Positions 37,741 to 47,786 of a DNA stretch of 64,000 bases are shown here, piece after piece. Source of the stretch: an uncultured Cohaesibacter sp. GTDB taxonomy: Bacteria; Pseudomonadota; Alphaproteobacteria; Rhizobiales; Cohaesibacteraceae. The stretch covers positions 3,054,501-3,118,500 of the forward strand of contig NZ_OY762934.1 in NCBI RefSeq assembly GCF_963667045.1, in the 5' to 3' direction. Each line of letters starts with the position of its first letter. The stretch's first letter is position 1. The translations under genes and the position numbers were made by a program. The notes under the pieces are model-generated. The model was given only the letters and a program-made list of their open reading frames with translations. It was not told the DNA's origin and searched no databases.

Positions 37741-39156
37741 ATGACGAGCATGTCTGCACCTAAGACCCTTTATGACAAAATCTGGGACTCCCATGTGGCT
37801 GATCAACAGGAAGACGGCACCTGCCTGCTGTTTATCGATCGCCATCTCGTTCATGAGGTAACCTCCCCGCAGGCATTCGAAGGTCTGCGCATGGCTGGTC
37901 GCAAGGTGCGTTCGCCGGGCCGGACGCTGGCTGTTGTCGACCACAACGTTCCCACGACCGACCGCACCAAGGGCATTGACGATCCGGAATCCCGGTTGCA
38001 GGTCGAGACCCTTGCCAAGAATGCTGCCGAATTCGACGTTGAATATTATGACGAGCTGGATAACCGTCAGGGCGTCGTCCACATCGTTGGCCCGGAACAG
38101 GGCTTCACACTGCCCGGCATGACCATCGTTTGCGGTGATTCGCACACCTCGACCCACGGCGCCTTCGGCTCGCTGGCTCATGGCATCGGCACTTCCGAAG
38201 TGGAGCATGTGCTGGCAACCCAGACACTGGTGCAGAAAAAAGCCAAGAACATGAAGGTCGAAGTTACCGGCAAGCTTGGTGACGGCGTGACTGCGAAGGA
38301 CATCGTGCTGGCCATTATCGGCAAGATCGGCACCGCTGGCGGCACTGGCCATGTGATCGAATTCTGTGGCGAGGCGATTCGCGACCTGTCCATGGAAGGC
38401 CGCATGACCATCTGCAACATGACCATCGAGGGTGGCGCTCGCGCCGGTCTGATTGCGCCGGATGAAAAGACCTATGAATACATCAAGGGCCGCCCGAAGG
38501 CACCAAAGGGTGCTGACTGGGACAAGGCGATGGAATTCTGGAAGACCCTTTACACCGATGAAGGGGCTCACTTCGATACGGTCATTACGCTTGATGCGTC
38601 TTCTCTGCCGCCGATCGTTTCCTGGGGCACCAGCCCGGAAAACGTGACGACCATCGATGGTTCCACTCCGGATCCGGACAAGATCGAAGACGAAGCCCGC
38701 CGCAATGCCGTCATTCGTGCGCTCGACTACATGGGCCTCAAGCCGAATACCAAGATGACCGATGTGACCATCGATCGCATCTTCATCGGGTCCTGCACCA
38801 ACGGCCGTATCGAGGATCTGCGCGCTGCTGCCAACATCCTCAAGGGCCGCAAGGTCAAGGAAGGCATCAACGCCATGATCGTGCCGGGGTCCGGTCTGGT
38901 CAAGGCGCAGGCCGAGGAAGAGGGTCTGGACAAGATCTTCATCGAGGCCGGTTGCGAATGGCGTGAGCCGGGCTGCTCCATGTGCCTTGCCATGAATGCG
39001 GACAAGCTGGCTCCGGGCGAACGCTGCGCCTCGACCTCCAACCGCAACTTCGAGGGCCGTCAGGGCTTCAAGGGCCGCACACATCTGGTTTCTCCGGCCA
39101 TGGCTGCTGCTGCTGCCGTTGCCGGTCACTTCATCGACCTGCGCGAACTCGACTAG
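37741..39156 (+). CDS. leuC: 3-isopropylmalate dehydratase large subunit
   Basis: LeuC with LeuD isomerises 2- to 3-isopropylmalate in leucine synthesis. The 471-residue aconitase-family protein has [24 protein letters not shown], and cluster-ligating cysteines in GSCTNGR and PGCSMCL, which bind the [4Fe-4S] centre. Start ATG 37741 follows AGAGGA by about 6 nt; ATG 37750 is less well placed. leuD is not adjacent, as a terminator follows and another gene begins. This separation is common in Hyphomicrobiales. Confidence 0.96.
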   Translation: MTSMSAPKTLYDKIWDSHVADQQEDGTCLLFIDRHLVHEVTSPQAFEGLRMAGRKVRSPGRTLAVVDHNVPTTDRTKGIDDPESRLQVETLAKNAAEFDVEYYDELDNRQGVVHIVGPEQGFTLPGMTIVCGDSHTSTHGAFGSLAHGIGTSEVEHVLATQTLVQKKAKNMKVEVTGKLGDGVTAKDIVLAIIGKIGTAGGTGHVIEFCGEAIRDLSMEGRMTICNMTIEGGARAGLIAPDEKTYEYIKGRPKAPKGADWDKAMEFWKTLYTDEGAHFDTVITLDASSLPPIVSWGTSPENVTTIDGSTPDPDKIEDEARRNAVIRALDYMGLKPNTKMTDVTIDRIFIGSCTNGRIEDLRAAANILKGRKVKEGINAMIVPGSGLVKAQAEEEGLDKIFIEAGCEWREPGCSMCLAMNADKLAPGERCASTSNRNFEGRQGFKGRTHLVSPAMAAAAAVAGHFIDLRELD

Positions 39157-39180
39157 GCTTTTCGGCCAGTTTTCACGATC

Positions 39181-39213
39181 AAAAAGTCGGGTCCGGAGAC
39201 CCGGCTTTTTTTG
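39181..39213 (+). terminator. Rho-independent terminator after leuC
   Basis: Stem AAAGTCGGGTC / GACCCGGCTTT (one G-U) with loop CGGA is followed by T7. Confidence 0.9.
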
Positions 39214-39398
39214 TCCCTATTCTTTGGTCCGGTAGTGCTTGGATAAATGGGGAAGGTGAGGCAGAATGGATTGTGTAATTTGCTGCACTATTTACGATAG
39301 AGATAGTCTAATGAATTGAACGCTGCCGGAAGCAAGGTACAAAAGGTTTCTTTTGAGAATTGCCCGACTTGGTAGCCAGATGCGATACGGGAGTGAGT

Positions 39399-39866
39399 AT
39401 GAGCGAGTTTGACATCAAGATTTTGAAATTGGATGCCGCCCTTGAGTTGGCTCCTTTGATTTCTGCCTATGCCCAGGAACGCAAGCGTGGGGCTCCCCGG
39501 CAGCCGGACATGTTCTATGCGGAAACCCTGCTGACCGACCGCACCGCCGAAGTAATGGGCGCCTATGTCGATGGCAAGCTCAGCGCCTTCTGCACTTTCT
39601 TCGATCTGCCGGAGACGATTTCCGGCAAGCGCGTTGGCCATGTCGACATTCTCTATGTCGATTATGATGCGCGCGGTGTTGGCGTTACCAAGGCGGTGAT
39701 CGAAGCGCTGATCAAGGTGGGCGACGAGCGCAACTGGCTCGAGCTGCGCTGGAACGATCCCAATTCCGTGCAGCAGGAGAAGATCGCAGAACTCTCCCGT
39801 CTGTCGACGACGGCGTCCATTCGCCTCAGCATCGGCATTCATGAAGAACACACCAAGGTGAAGTGA
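39399..39866 (+). CDS. GNAT-family N-acetyltransferase (probable)
   Basis: The 155-residue product shows a GNAT-like core with GHVDILYVDYDARGVGVTKAVIEALIK. The acetyl-CoA loop is weak (DARGVGVTKA), and a following WLELRWNDPNS strand is the usual beta-5 to alpha-4 region. Start MSEFDIKIL has GGGAG upstream. The substrate is unknown. It converges on the TetR-type gene with a 29-bp gap. Confidence 0.7.
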   Translation: MSEFDIKILKLDAALELAPLISAYAQERKRGAPRQPDMFYAETLLTDRTAEVMGAYVDGKLSAFCTFFDLPETISGKRVGHVDILYVDYDARGVGVTKAVIEALIKVGDERNWLELRWNDPNSVQQEKIAELSRLSTTASIRLSIGIHEEHTKVK

Positions 39867-39895
39867 CCGAACCGGCCAACTCCACCACACCATGG

Positions 39896-40498
39896 TCAAT
39901 CGGAACTGGCGAGCATGCGGACATGCTCGTCAATTTTTTCATCGAGACGGTTGTTGATCAGCCGCTGCCAGAGCAGGCTGATCAGCATTTCCGCCCGGAT
40001 CATGGGATCTTCATCTGTCGGGATTTCGCCTCGATCCCGGGCCCGTCTGGTGACTGCACACAGCGCCTTCAGCCTTTCGGCATGATATTCCCTCAGCTTG
40101 TCAGTGACGTCGGGGTCTGATTCGGCCTCTGCAATGATGGCCTTGAAAAACAGGCCATTGTCTCCCTTCCAGACCGTGATCAGATCATTGGCGAAATGGA
40201 GAAGATCCTGATAGAGCGATCCGGTATCGTGATAGGTCATGTGAGGCTTCTTGCGCTGGTAGACCGCCAGCAGCAGCGCGCCTCGGGTGGGCCACCAGCG
40301 GTAGAGGGTGGCCTTGCCGGCCTTGGCCCGACGGGCAACCGCTTCCATCCGCAAACCCCCAATGCCCTTTTCGGCAATGATTTCCGCCGCAGCATCCAGA
40401 ATTGCCGCTTCCGTTTCGGGGTTTTTCCGCGCTCCGATGGAATGGCGGCTGTCGTTGGGCTCGGTAGGGGTCTGGTTGTCTGTTTCAGCGCTCATCAT
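39896..40498 (-). CDS. TetR/AcrR-family transcriptional regulator
   Basis: The 200-residue protein has a TetR N-terminal helix-turn-helix, ILDAAAEIIAEKGIGGLRMEAVARRAKAGKATLYRWW. A C-terminal domain of the TetR_C_11-like type follows (YHDTGSLYQDLLHFANDLI, LWQRLINNRLDEKIDEHVRML). It diverges from a small membrane-protein gene. Two near-identical dyads in the shared promoter are likely its operators, so it probably represses that gene and itself. Confidence 0.9.
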   Translation of the reverse strand: MMSAETDNQTPTEPNDSRHSIGARKNPETEAAILDAAAEIIAEKGIGGLRMEAVARRAKAGKATLYRWWPTRGALLLAVYQRKKPHMTYHDTGSLYQDLLHFANDLITVWKGDNGLFFKAIIAEAESDPDVTDKLREYHAERLKALCAVTRRARDRGEIPTDEDPMIRAEMLISLLWQRLINNRLDEKIDEHVRMLASSD

Positions 40499-40506
40499 TT
40501 TTCCTA

Positions 40507-40535
40507 TTGACGAAACGGAACGTATCGTTCATATA
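40507..40535 (+). promoter_or_regulatory. Promoter of the small membrane-protein gene
   Basis: TTGACG (40507-40512), a 17-bp spacer and CATATA (40530-40535) make a sigma-70-like promoter facing right. A TetR-type operator overlaps its -35 end. Confidence 0.5.
40510..40523. promoter_or_regulatory. TetR operator candidate 1
   Basis: ACGAAACGGAACGT matches operator candidate 2 at 12 of 14 positions. A short dyad GAACG-TAT-CGTTC (40518-40530) overlaps it. Confidence 0.5.
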
Positions 40536-40547
40536 TGGATTTACAAA

Positions 40548-40561
40548 ACGAAACGGTTCGT
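40548..40561. promoter_or_regulatory. TetR operator candidate 2
   Basis: ACGAA-ACGG-TTCGT is a perfect 14-bp dyad just downstream of the predicted transcription start and 38 bp from candidate 1. Confidence 0.55.
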
Positions 40562-40578
40562 CTCGAAAGGAATGTCGC

Positions 40579-40815
40579 ATGAATAAGGTCGCACGTAAAC
40601 CATCCCGGGCGCGTTTTGCGCTCATGATTCTGCTTTTCGTCTATCCGCTGGTCACGGTCCTGCTCTATGGGATTGCGGCGGTGACCCCGGACTGGCAACT
40701 CTGGCAAAGAGCCATGATCATGGTGCCAATCGTGGTGGTCAGTATGGTCTATCTGATCATTCCGCTCATCCAGCAGCGCATGCAGGCACTGATAACGGTG
40801 CGGGTCTGCGGATAG
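40579..40815 (+). CDS. Small membrane protein of unknown function, under TetR control
   Basis: The 78-residue product begins MNKVARKPSRARF, then has two strongly hydrophobic helices (about 14-36 and 46-68) separated by a short loop PDWQLWQR. GAAAGGAATG supplies a ribosome site. I do not recognise the family. Divergent pairing with a TetR regulator and the two operators suggest it is induced by an unknown signal. A membrane-stress or efflux accessory role is possible, but that is only inference. Confidence 0.75.
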   Translation: MNKVARKPSRARFALMILLFVYPLVTVLLYGIAAVTPDWQLWQRAMIMVPIVVVSMVYLIIPLIQQRMQALITVRVCG

Positions 40816-40876
40816 GGTGCTGGTCCCGCATTGTTGGCCTTGGTGAGGCGATGAGGCTTGAAGGCCGCAGACAAGG

Positions 40877-40914
40877 AAAAGGGGAAGCGGTCAGGGCCAG
40901 CTTCCCCTTTCCAT
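40877..40914. terminator. Bidirectional terminator hairpin
   Basis: GGGGAAGC / GCTTCCCC stem with an 11-nt interior is flanked by A-rich and T-rich ends. It sits between the convergent small membrane-protein and EVE genes. Confidence 0.75.
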
Positions 40915-40944
40915 TTCAGCATGTCCGGAATGGGATGGCGATGG

Positions 40945-41364
40945 TCAGGGATTGACGCCCGCCATCTTGCAGATGATTGCCCATTCCTCGTCGGAAACAG
41001 GCTGCACCGAGAGGCGGGAGTTGTTGACCAGAATCATGTTGCCCAGATCGGGGTGATTCTTGCAGTCCTCCAGGGTCACCGGCGTCTTGACCGGCTCGAC
41101 AGCGCGGATGTCAACGCATTCCCATTTGCCGGTGTCATCTGTGCTGTCCGGATGGACTTCAGCCGAGACCTCGATGATGCCGACGATCTGCTTTTCATTC
41201 ACCGAGTGGTAGAAGAAGCCTTTTTCTCCGAGCTTCATCTTGCGCATGTTGTTGCGTGCCTGATAGTTGCGCACGCCGTCCCACTGTTCACCTGCCTCAC
41301 CCTTCGCCACTTGCTGTTGCCAGCCCCAGGTGTTGGGTTCGGATTTGAAAAGCCAGTAAGCCAT
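40945..41364 (-). CDS. EVE domain-containing protein
   Basis: The 139-residue protein opens MAYWLFKSEPNTWGW, the EVE (PUA-like) signature, followed by WDGVRNYQARNNMRKMKLGEKGFFYHS. EVE domains bind modified nucleobases in DNA or RNA. The conserved tsaD-gpsA-YciI-EVE block is known in this group, but the cellular role is not established. It is the last gene of that minus-strand operon. Confidence 0.93.
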   Translation of the reverse strand: MAYWLFKSEPNTWGWQQQVAKGEAGEQWDGVRNYQARNNMRKMKLGEKGFFYHSVNEKQIVGIIEVSAEVHPDSTDDTGKWECVDIRAVEPVKTPVTLEDCKNHPDLGNMILVNNSRLSVQPVSDEEWAIICKMAGVNP

Positions 41365-41397
41365 ATGTCTCTCCGGTTTGCTTCAGGTCGTTACAAA

Positions 41398-41682
41398 TTA
41401 GGCCTGTTCGCCGATCACCCATTTCCAAGGCTGGATGGTTACAGCCGAAAAGAGGCCTGCTTTTGCATACGGGTCTTGAGCCAGGAAGGTTTCCAGTTCA
41501 GCCTTGCTTTCTGCTTCAGCGATCAGCAAAGAGCCTGTCATTTCGCCTGCGTCAGACAGGAGAGGGCCACCAACCTTGATGGTTGCCGTGTTGGCGTGGG
41601 CGAATGCGAGGTGGGCGTCGCGGTTGGCCTTGCGGATTTCCAGTGCGCCTTCCTTGTCTTTGCAGGTTACGATGAAATGCAT
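41398..41682 (-). CDS. YciI-like protein
   Basis: The 94-residue protein starts MHFIVTCKDKEGALEIR, with the YciI fold pattern of ferredoxin-like strands. It contains the conserved histidine/aspartate part DAHLAFAHAN and a C-terminal LAQDPYAKAGLFSAVTIQPWKW. The reaction is unknown. Start codon 41682 follows a GAGTATCCCCC-type region; a longer frame reaching 41790 is not conserved. It lies between gpsA and the EVE gene. Confidence 0.88.
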   Translation of the reverse strand: MHFIVTCKDKEGALEIRKANRDAHLAFAHANTATIKVGGPLLSDAGEMTGSLLIAEAESKAELETFLAQDPYAKAGLFSAVTIQPWKWVIGEQA

Positions 41683-41708
41683 GGGGGATACTCCTGTTCT
41701 TGAAGGTT

Positions 41709-42746
41709 TCAATTCTCTTTGACGGTCTGTTCGCTTTCGGCGCGCAACGGGCGGCTCATCAGCCGGATCACTGCTTCGTCGATACTGCATTTCTGTTCCA
41801 ACACGTCCGCCACGGCCTGGGCGACGGGCATTTCGATTCCGTGACGAGTTGCCAGTTCGCAGGCGACGCGGGCACTATAGGCGCCTTCCGAGAGCTTGGC
41901 ACCCGGGGCCATCAGGTCGGACAGGGTTTGCCCCTCGCCAAGGGCAAAGCCGAAGGCGAAGTTGCGGCTCTGGTGGTTGGAGCAGGAAAGCGCCACATCA
42001 CCAAAGCCGGAAAGGCCCATCAGGGTATCGGATCGCGCGCCGAGCTTGAGGGCCAGCCGCTGCATTTCGGCAAAGCCCCGCGTCATCAGCGCGGCATGGG
42101 CACTGGCCCCGAGTTTCTTGCCCAGAACGATGCCGCAGGCGATGGCGAGAATGTTCTTCAAGGCGCCGCCGAGCTGAACGCCGACCAGATCGGTGCTGGC
42201 ATAGGGGCGGAAGGTCTGGCTGGATAGGGAGGCACAAAGCTTGTCGGCCAGTGGCAGCGACGGTGCCGCAATGGTCACGGCGGTGGGCAGGCCACGGGCG
42301 ACATCGGAAGCGAAGGACGGGCCGGACAGGATGGCCGGAATGGCTTGCGGCAGATAGTCGGCCAGCACTTCACTCATCATTCGCTGTGTGCCCTTTTCAA
42401 GGCCCTTGGCAGCGAGCACGACCGGAGTTCCCTTGCGCACATAGAGGCCGATGGTTTCGGCAATGGACGCCGTGACTTGTGCCGGGGCGACCAGCAGGAT
42501 GCAGTCCGCATCGGCCGCTTCAGTCAGGTCTGTGGTTGTTTCAAGCGGCAGATCGAAGGTGATGCCGGGTAGGTAGGCAGGCAGCTGACGGGTTGTGCTG
42601 ATGGTTTCCAGCGTCGCACTGTCCCGCCCCCAGAGCACGACGTCGCGCCCGGCGCGGGCTGCGTTCAGCGCAAGGGCCGTGCCCCATGCGCCGGCACCCA
42701 GAACAGAAATGCGCTGAAAAACTTTGGGTCCATCCACTGTGCTCAT
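41709..42746 (-). CDS. gpsA: Glycerol-3-phosphate dehydrogenase [NAD(P)+]
   Basis: GpsA reduces dihydroxyacetone phosphate to sn-glycerol-3-phosphate for phospholipids. The 345-residue enzyme has the Rossmann motif [43 protein letters not shown], the catalytic lysine region [13 protein letters not shown], and [11 protein letters not shown]. The ATG overlaps the tsaD stop by 4 nt (ATGA), so translation is coupled. Confidence 0.95.
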   Translation of the reverse strand: MSTVDGPKVFQRISVLGAGAWGTALALNAARAGRDVVLWGRDSATLETISTTRQLPAYLPGITFDLPLETTTDLTEAADADCILLVAPAQVTASIAETIGLYVRKGTPVVLAAKGLEKGTQRMMSEVLADYLPQAIPAILSGPSFASDVARGLPTAVTIAAPSLPLADKLCASLSSQTFRPYASTDLVGVQLGGALKNILAIACGIVLGKKLGASAHAALMTRGFAEMQRLALKLGARSDTLMGLSGFGDVALSCSNHQSRNFAFGFALGEGQTLSDLMAPGAKLSEGAYSARVACELATRHGIEMPVAQAVADVLEQKCSIDEAVIRLMSRPLRAESEQTVKEN

Positions 42747-43843
42747 GCCTTGGCTCCCTTTCTGCCAGCGCCGATTCTGGCTTCCGCTGTTGCGTCGAGC
42801 GGCCAGCGTGGTCGTGCGGCGGTATCGAGCGGGTCGCTAAGGCCGAGCGCAAAGCGTTCCGCTCCCGCCCATGCGATCATTACGCCATTGTCGGTGCAAA
42901 GCCTGATCGGTGGTGCCACCAGTTCGGCGCCGCGTGCGGAAAGGACACGGTCGAGCGTTGCCCGGATGGCTTTGTTCGAGGCAACCCCGCCTGCAACGAC
43001 CAGCTGTGGCTTGCTGATGTCCGGGAAGCGGTCCTTAAAGGTGACAAGCGCCTTGTCGATGCGGTCGGCAAGGATTTCGCAGATGGCGGCCTGAAACGAG
43101 GCGCACAGGTCGGCGACATCCTGATCACTGAGTGGCGCAATCTTCTCGGCTTCGCGGCGGACAGCGCTCTTGAGGCCGGAGAAGGAAAAATCATAGCCAT
43201 CGCGCCCCTTCATCGAGCGGGGCAGGGCAAAGCGCTTGCTGTCGCCCATGAGAGCTGCCTTTTCCACTTCCGGGCCGCCGGGATAGGGCAGGCCAAGCAG
43301 CTTGGCCGTCTTGTCGAAGGCTTCGCCCAGCGCATCATCGATGGTGGTGCCCCAGCGCTCATAGTCGCCGACGCCCTTGACCAGCAGGATCTGGCTGTGT
43401 CCACCCGAGACCAGCAAAATGAGGTGCGGGAAGGGGGCATTGTTGGTCAGACGGGCCGTGAGGGCGTGGCCTTCGAGATGATTGACGGCAACAAGCGGCA
43501 GGTTGTGCGCAGCGGCAATGGCCTTGGCGCTCATCAGGCCGATCAGGACGCCACCGATGAGGCCGGGGCCAGACGTGGCTGCCACTGCATCGAGCTGATC
43601 GAAGCTGAGGCCTGCTTCGGCCATGGCTGCCTTGATGATGCCGTCGAGGGCTTCCACATGGGCGCGGGCCGCAATTTCCGGCACCACGCCGCCATAGGCT
43701 GCATGATCTTCTATCTGGCTGAGCACCACGTTGGAGAGAATTTCACCCTGACCGCTTCGTTCATCGTCAGATGTGTCATCAAATCGTCTAACCACCGCAG
43801 CGGCGGTTTCGTCACAACTTGTTTCTATGCCTAAAACGATCAT
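42743..43843 (-). CDS. tsaD: tRNA N6-adenosine threonylcarbamoyltransferase TsaD
   Basis: TsaD transfers threonylcarbamoyl to A37 of ANN-decoding tRNAs. The start [18 protein letters not shown] is the family N-terminus and gives 366 residues. [18 protein letters not shown] holds the metal-binding histidines, and [12 protein letters not shown] the nucleotide-binding site. A frame open to 43945 upstream is not conserved. It diverges from hemC across 222 bp and leads the tsaD-gpsA-YciI-EVE operon. Confidence 0.95.
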   Translation of the reverse strand: MIVLGIETSCDETAAAVVRRFDDTSDDERSGQGEILSNVVLSQIEDHAAYGGVVPEIAARAHVEALDGIIKAAMAEAGLSFDQLDAVAATSGPGLIGGVLIGLMSAKAIAAAHNLPLVAVNHLEGHALTARLTNNAPFPHLILLVSGGHSQILLVKGVGDYERWGTTIDDALGEAFDKTAKLLGLPYPGGPEVEKAALMGDSKRFALPRSMKGRDGYDFSFSGLKSAVRREAEKIAPLSDQDVADLCASFQAAICEILADRIDKALVTFKDRFPDISKPQLVVAGGVASNKAIRATLDRVLSARGAELVAPPIRLCTDNGVMIAWAGAERFALGLSDPLDTAARPRWPLDATAEARIGAGRKGAKA

Positions 43844-44065
43844 TGCGCAGACTACTTTATTGCCTTTATTGTGCCCCTCGAAGGCGGTGCTTGCAGCGAC
43901 ATGCCGCATGGCCCGACTTTTAGAGCAAAGAGAGATAATTGGCATCCCCTTTTTTAGGCCCTTTTTCCGGGCCTGTCATGCCAGGTCAATGGCCAGCACC
44001 AATGGCTAATGCCAATGGGCGACAAGGGGGATGGACCGCGTAACAAGAGCATGAAGGCCCGTTCG

Positions 44066-45007
44066 ATGCAATCCAAACTCATCAAAATCGGCACCCGAGG
44101 CAGCAAACTTGCCCTTGCACAGGCCTATGAGACCCGCAACAGGCTGATGGCTGCCCATGGACTGGTCGAGGATGATTTCGAGATTGTGGTGATCAAGACG
44201 ACCGGCGACCGCATTCTGGACCGCCCGTTGTCGGAGGCTGGCGGCAAGGGCCTGTTCACCAAGGAGATTGAGGACGCGCTGATTGACGGGCGAATCGATC
44301 TGGCGGTGCATTCCTCCAAGGACATGCCGACTTTTCTGCCCGATGGGCTGGAACTGGCTTGTTTCCTGCCGCGGGAAGACGTGCGCGATGCCTTCATCTC
44401 ACGCAAATACAAGAGCCTTGCCGAATTGCCTGCCGGGGCAGTGGTTGGCACGTCTTCGTTGAGGCGGCAGGCGATGGTCAAGAGGCTGCGGCCGGACCTT
44501 GAGGTGATCACCTATCGGGGCAATGTGCAGCGACGGCTGGAAAAGCTTGATGAGGGCGTGGCGGACGCGACCCTTCTGGCCTGTGCAGGCTTGAGGCGGC
44601 TTGGAGACGAGGCTGTCATAACCGCGCCGATTGCAGTGGATGAATTTCTGCCTGCAGTCGGTCAGGGCGCCATCACCATCGAAAGCCGTATTGGCGACGA
44701 ACAGATTGCCGGACTTCTGGCGGCCATCCATCATGAGCCGACGGCCAAGGCCCTTGCCTGTGAGCGGGCGTTCCTGAGGCTGCTGGATGGCTCGTGCCGC
44801 ACGCCCATCGCCGGACTTGCCGAAGTGGACGGCGATCGGCTGACCTTTTCCGGTCTGGTGCTGATGCCTGACGGCAGCGAGGCCTATGATATCACCATGG
44901 TCGGATCGGCTGATGAAGCCGAGGCCATTGGCATGAACGCTGCCAACGAGCTCAAGGAAAAGGCCGGGGAAGCGTTTTTTGCTGCCGTGCTGGCATCCTG
45001 CCAGTAG
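44066..45007 (+). CDS. hemC: Porphobilinogen deaminase (hydroxymethylbilane synthase)
   Basis: HemC joins four porphobilinogen units into hydroxymethylbilane. The 313-residue protein contains [22 protein letters not shown], and the dipyrromethane-cofactor cysteine in [17 protein letters not shown] 44066 gives the family start; ATG 44051 is an alternative. It heads a heme-linked block with hemD, mitofilin and hemY. Confidence 0.95.
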   Translation: MQSKLIKIGTRGSKLALAQAYETRNRLMAAHGLVEDDFEIVVIKTTGDRILDRPLSEAGGKGLFTKEIEDALIDGRIDLAVHSSKDMPTFLPDGLELACFLPREDVRDAFISRKYKSLAELPAGAVVGTSSLRRQAMVKRLRPDLEVITYRGNVQRRLEKLDEGVADATLLACAGLRRLGDEAVITAPIAVDEFLPAVGQGAITIESRIGDEQIAGLLAAIHHEPTAKALACERAFLRLLDGSCRTPIAGLAEVDGDRLTFSGLVLMPDGSEAYDITMVGSADEAEAIGMNAANELKEKAGEAFFAAVLASCQ

Positions 45008-45048
45008 AAAATGCAGTGGGCAGGGCGATTGATGAAAAGGAGAGGCTG

Positions 45049-45762
45049 GTGAAAATTCTGGTCACACGGCCTGAAATCGATCAGCAACAGACCATCGGTG
45101 CTCTTGAGCAAAGAGGCTTTGTGGCCATCGGCTCTGCCGTGATGGATATCGTTCCGCTTCCTTTCGAGCTTCCCAATGAGCCCTGGCAGGGACTTGTCAT
45201 CACCTCACGCAATGCCTTGCGCATGCTGGCTCTGGCCGATCTGTCCACCCTCAAGGGCTACCGTCTTTTCTGCGTCGGGGAACGCACGGCGGCGCTGGCG
45301 CGCGAACTGGGATTTGCCAAGGTTGCACTGGTTGCCGCCAATGTGGCCGAGCTGGAAAAACGGTTGCCATCTGCGCTGGTCCCGGCTGATGGTCCGCTGC
45401 TCTATCTGGCCGGGAAAATCCGGACCGGTGCGCTGGATCAGATTCTGCTGCAGCACGGCTTCGCGGTCTGCCTTAGGGAAGTCTATGATATGGTCGCGCG
45501 TGATGCCTTGAGCGATGCGGCCCTTGCTGCTATCGAGGCGGAAGCGCTTGACGGGATTTTCCTCTATTCTGAGCGCAGCTGTCAGATTCTGCTCAGCCTG
45601 ATCGAGCAAGCGGACCTTTCGGACAAAATGAAAAACGTGATTTTCTATTGCCTTTCCCCAAGGGTTGCGCTTCCATTGCAGGGGCTGAGCTATCCTTTGG
45701 TTGTGGCCGATGCACCAAATGAGCGATCTTTGCTTGCATGCTTGGAAAATGGCCATAACTAA
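45049..45762 (+). CDS. hemD: Uroporphyrinogen-III synthase
   Basis: HemD closes hydroxymethylbilane to uroporphyrinogen III with D-ring inversion. The GTG start at 45049 follows AGGAGAGG and yields VKILVTRPE..., the typical N-terminus; 237 residues. Family members are weakly conserved, but GLVITSRNALRML, FCVGERTAALARELGF and IFLYSERSCQILLSL are present. It lies 41 bp after hemC. Confidence 0.9.
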   Translation: MKILVTRPEIDQQQTIGALEQRGFVAIGSAVMDIVPLPFELPNEPWQGLVITSRNALRMLALADLSTLKGYRLFCVGERTAALARELGFAKVALVAANVAELEKRLPSALVPADGPLLYLAGKIRTGALDQILLQHGFAVCLREVYDMVARDALSDAALAAIEAEALDGIFLYSERSCQILLSLIEQADLSDKMKNVIFYCLSPRVALPLQGLSYPLVVADAPNERSLLACLENGHN

Positions 45763-46070
45763 TTAATCTAATAGTGCTTATTTTGAGCGGTGGCTATGTT
45801 GCAGAAAGGTGCAAGGCTGTAAACTGCCTCTTGATTGCGGCTCGGGTGGCCGCAAAAATGACATCGGGCTGCCTTAAGCTCGCGGTCTGAAGTCGGGAGG
45901 ATAACGGTTTGATAGGTCGAACCGGGGTCATGAAGGCCCGGCTTCCTCAGGCAAGATGGTTGCCGCATAGTGAGATTTATTGAGCCCGGTCTGTCGCATG
46001 GCCTGCCATCTGGCACGGTGCATCAGGGCTGGGAAATGATTGTCCCGTCTCGCGGGAATTGAGGAATGGT
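45763..46070. other. Gap between hemD and the mitofilin gene
   Basis: This 308-bp gap has one hairpin, TTGCGGC-N7-GCCGCAA (45835-45855), without a T tract. I see no other feature; it probably contains a promoter for the downstream pair. Confidence 0.5.
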
Positions 46071-47768
46071 ATGACAACTCGCAAATCCAACAATCGGACC
46101 GCGGCTAGAGGCAAGCCGGTCAAAACCATTGATCTGACCGCAGAAGACGTGACCAAGGCCGAGACGCCAGCGACACCAGAGGCGGAGAGCACCGCCGCTG
46201 CCGAGCGCGTGGAGACCACAGCAACTGACGCTGCCAAGAGCGAAGCGACGGAAACCAGGGTGGATACCGATACGGTTCCGGCCTCGGACGGCCCTGCGGA
46301 GAAGACCGAGGGCAAGGATCCGCTGGATGAAGAAGCCAGAAGCGCCGTGGAGGAGACGGCTCCTGCCGCCGATGAAGGCGACAAAGCCACTGACGTTGCA
46401 GAAGATGGTACTTCCGAAAGGAAGGCTGTCGCTGAAGACACAGTTGCCGGCAGTGAGAGTGTTAACCAAGACAGTGGTGGTGACAGTGGGGCCCCTCCCG
46501 CATCAGCGGCCCCGGTGGCCTCAGTTGCCCCTATGAACGAAGCGCCGAAAAGTGGCGGCTTTGGCGGTGGTTTCGTGGGCGGGCTGCTCGGTGGCGTGGC
46601 CATCGTGGCGCTTGGCTATGTCGGTTTGCAGCAGGGCTGGATGACCCTGCCCTCGGACACGACCAGGGTTGACACCCTTCAGACACAGGTGACAGCGCTT
46701 GACGGCAAGCTTTCGGCGCTTCCTTCGGTTGATTCTGCCGCTATCAGCCAACAGCTTGAAGCTCTCAGCGGGCGTCTTGATGCGCTTGAGGCCAAGGCAG
46801 CCGGTCTGGCGACCGATGGCGAGGCGTCCGGCGAGGTTGCTGCCGCAACTGCTGGCGGCGAAGGGGATGCACCGGTTACCAGCAACAGCCCGGTTGGTCT
46901 GCAGCTGGAAGCACTGGCAGGGCGCATTGATGCTCTCAAGGAGAGCCTTGCCGATATTGACAGTCTCAAAACAGACATGCTCGACGCCAAGGCGCAGTTG
47001 GCAACCCTTGCCTCGCAGCTGGCCGAACAGGGTTCCCTGATAGAGAGCAAGGCTGCCGAGCAGGCCGCCCAGTTTGGCGAGAATTTGCAGGCAGCCAAGG
47101 ATGAAATTCTGTCCTCGGCTGACCGTCGCGTCAACGATGTGGTCGTGGAGCTTTCCAACTTCAGTGACAAGATCACCGCCGAAGCCAAGTCTCTCACCGA
47201 GCGGGTGACCGCGCTTGAGGAAAACAATCTGTCCGAACGGATGCAGAGTTCGGCACGCACCATTGCTCTGGCGGGCCTTGAGAATGCGACCGCTTCGGGG
47301 GGCAACTTCGAGCTGGCGCTCAAGACCTTCGCCAATGTGGTTGGCGATCATGATGCGGTCAAGGCGCTGCAGGCCTATGCGGCGACCGGGGTTCCGACTG
47401 CCAAAGCGCTGGCCTCTGACTTCCGCACCAAATATGACGATATCCTGCGGGAAGCCGAAGGCGCGGGGGCAACCACCATTCTCGACAAGTTCCTGATCAG
47501 TGCCCAGAGCATGGTCAAGGTGCATTCGCTCACCGGCGAACAGAAGGGCAAGAGCCTCGTCAGTCAGCTCGGAGTGATCGAGTTCCACGTCAAGCAAGGC
47601 AATCTGGTCAAGGCTGCCGAGGCATGGGATGCCCTGCCGGAGGCGGCGCGCATGTCCAAGGCCGGTGTTGGCTGGATCGAAGGATTGAAGGCCCGCATTG
47701 CGGTGGATGCGGCGATGGACACCATTCGCGCTGACTTTGGCTCAGGCGCCAAGAATACTGCGAGTTAA
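46071..47768 (+). CDS. Mitofilin (Mic60)-like inner-membrane protein
   Basis: The 565-residue protein has a long, low-complexity N-terminal part rich in alanine, glutamate and threonine. A single transmembrane segment near residue 165-185 follows (GGFVGGLLGGVAIVALGYVGL). Coiled-coil repeats come next, with heptads such as LEALSGRLDALEAKA, then a C-terminal mitofilin signature region. Alphaproteobacterial Mic60 shapes membranes and crista-like intracytoplasmic membranes, and its link to hemC/hemD/hemY is known. ATG 46071 has GAGG 6 nt upstream. The function is inferred from layout and neighbours because the sequence is poorly conserved. Confidence 0.85.
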   Translation: MTTRKSNNRTAARGKPVKTIDLTAEDVTKAETPATPEAESTAAAERVETTATDAAKSEATETRVDTDTVPASDGPAEKTEGKDPLDEEARSAVEETAPAADEGDKATDVAEDGTSERKAVAEDTVAGSESVNQDSGGDSGAPPASAAPVASVAPMNEAPKSGGFGGGFVGGLLGGVAIVALGYVGLQQGWMTLPSDTTRVDTLQTQVTALDGKLSALPSVDSAAISQQLEALSGRLDALEAKAAGLATDGEASGEVAAATAGGEGDAPVTSNSPVGLQLEALAGRIDALKESLADIDSLKTDMLDAKAQLATLASQLAEQGSLIESKAAEQAAQFGENLQAAKDEILSSADRRVNDVVVELSNFSDKITAEAKSLTERVTALEENNLSERMQSSARTIALAGLENATASGGNFELALKTFANVVGDHDAVKALQAYAATGVPTAKALASDFRTKYDDILREAEGAGATTILDKFLISAQSMVKVHSLTGEQKGKSLVSQLGVIEFHVKQGNLVKAAEAWDALPEAARMSKAGVGWIEGLKARIAVDAAMDTIRADFGSGAKNTAS

Positions 47769-47786
47769 GGTGGGGAACGGAACGGT

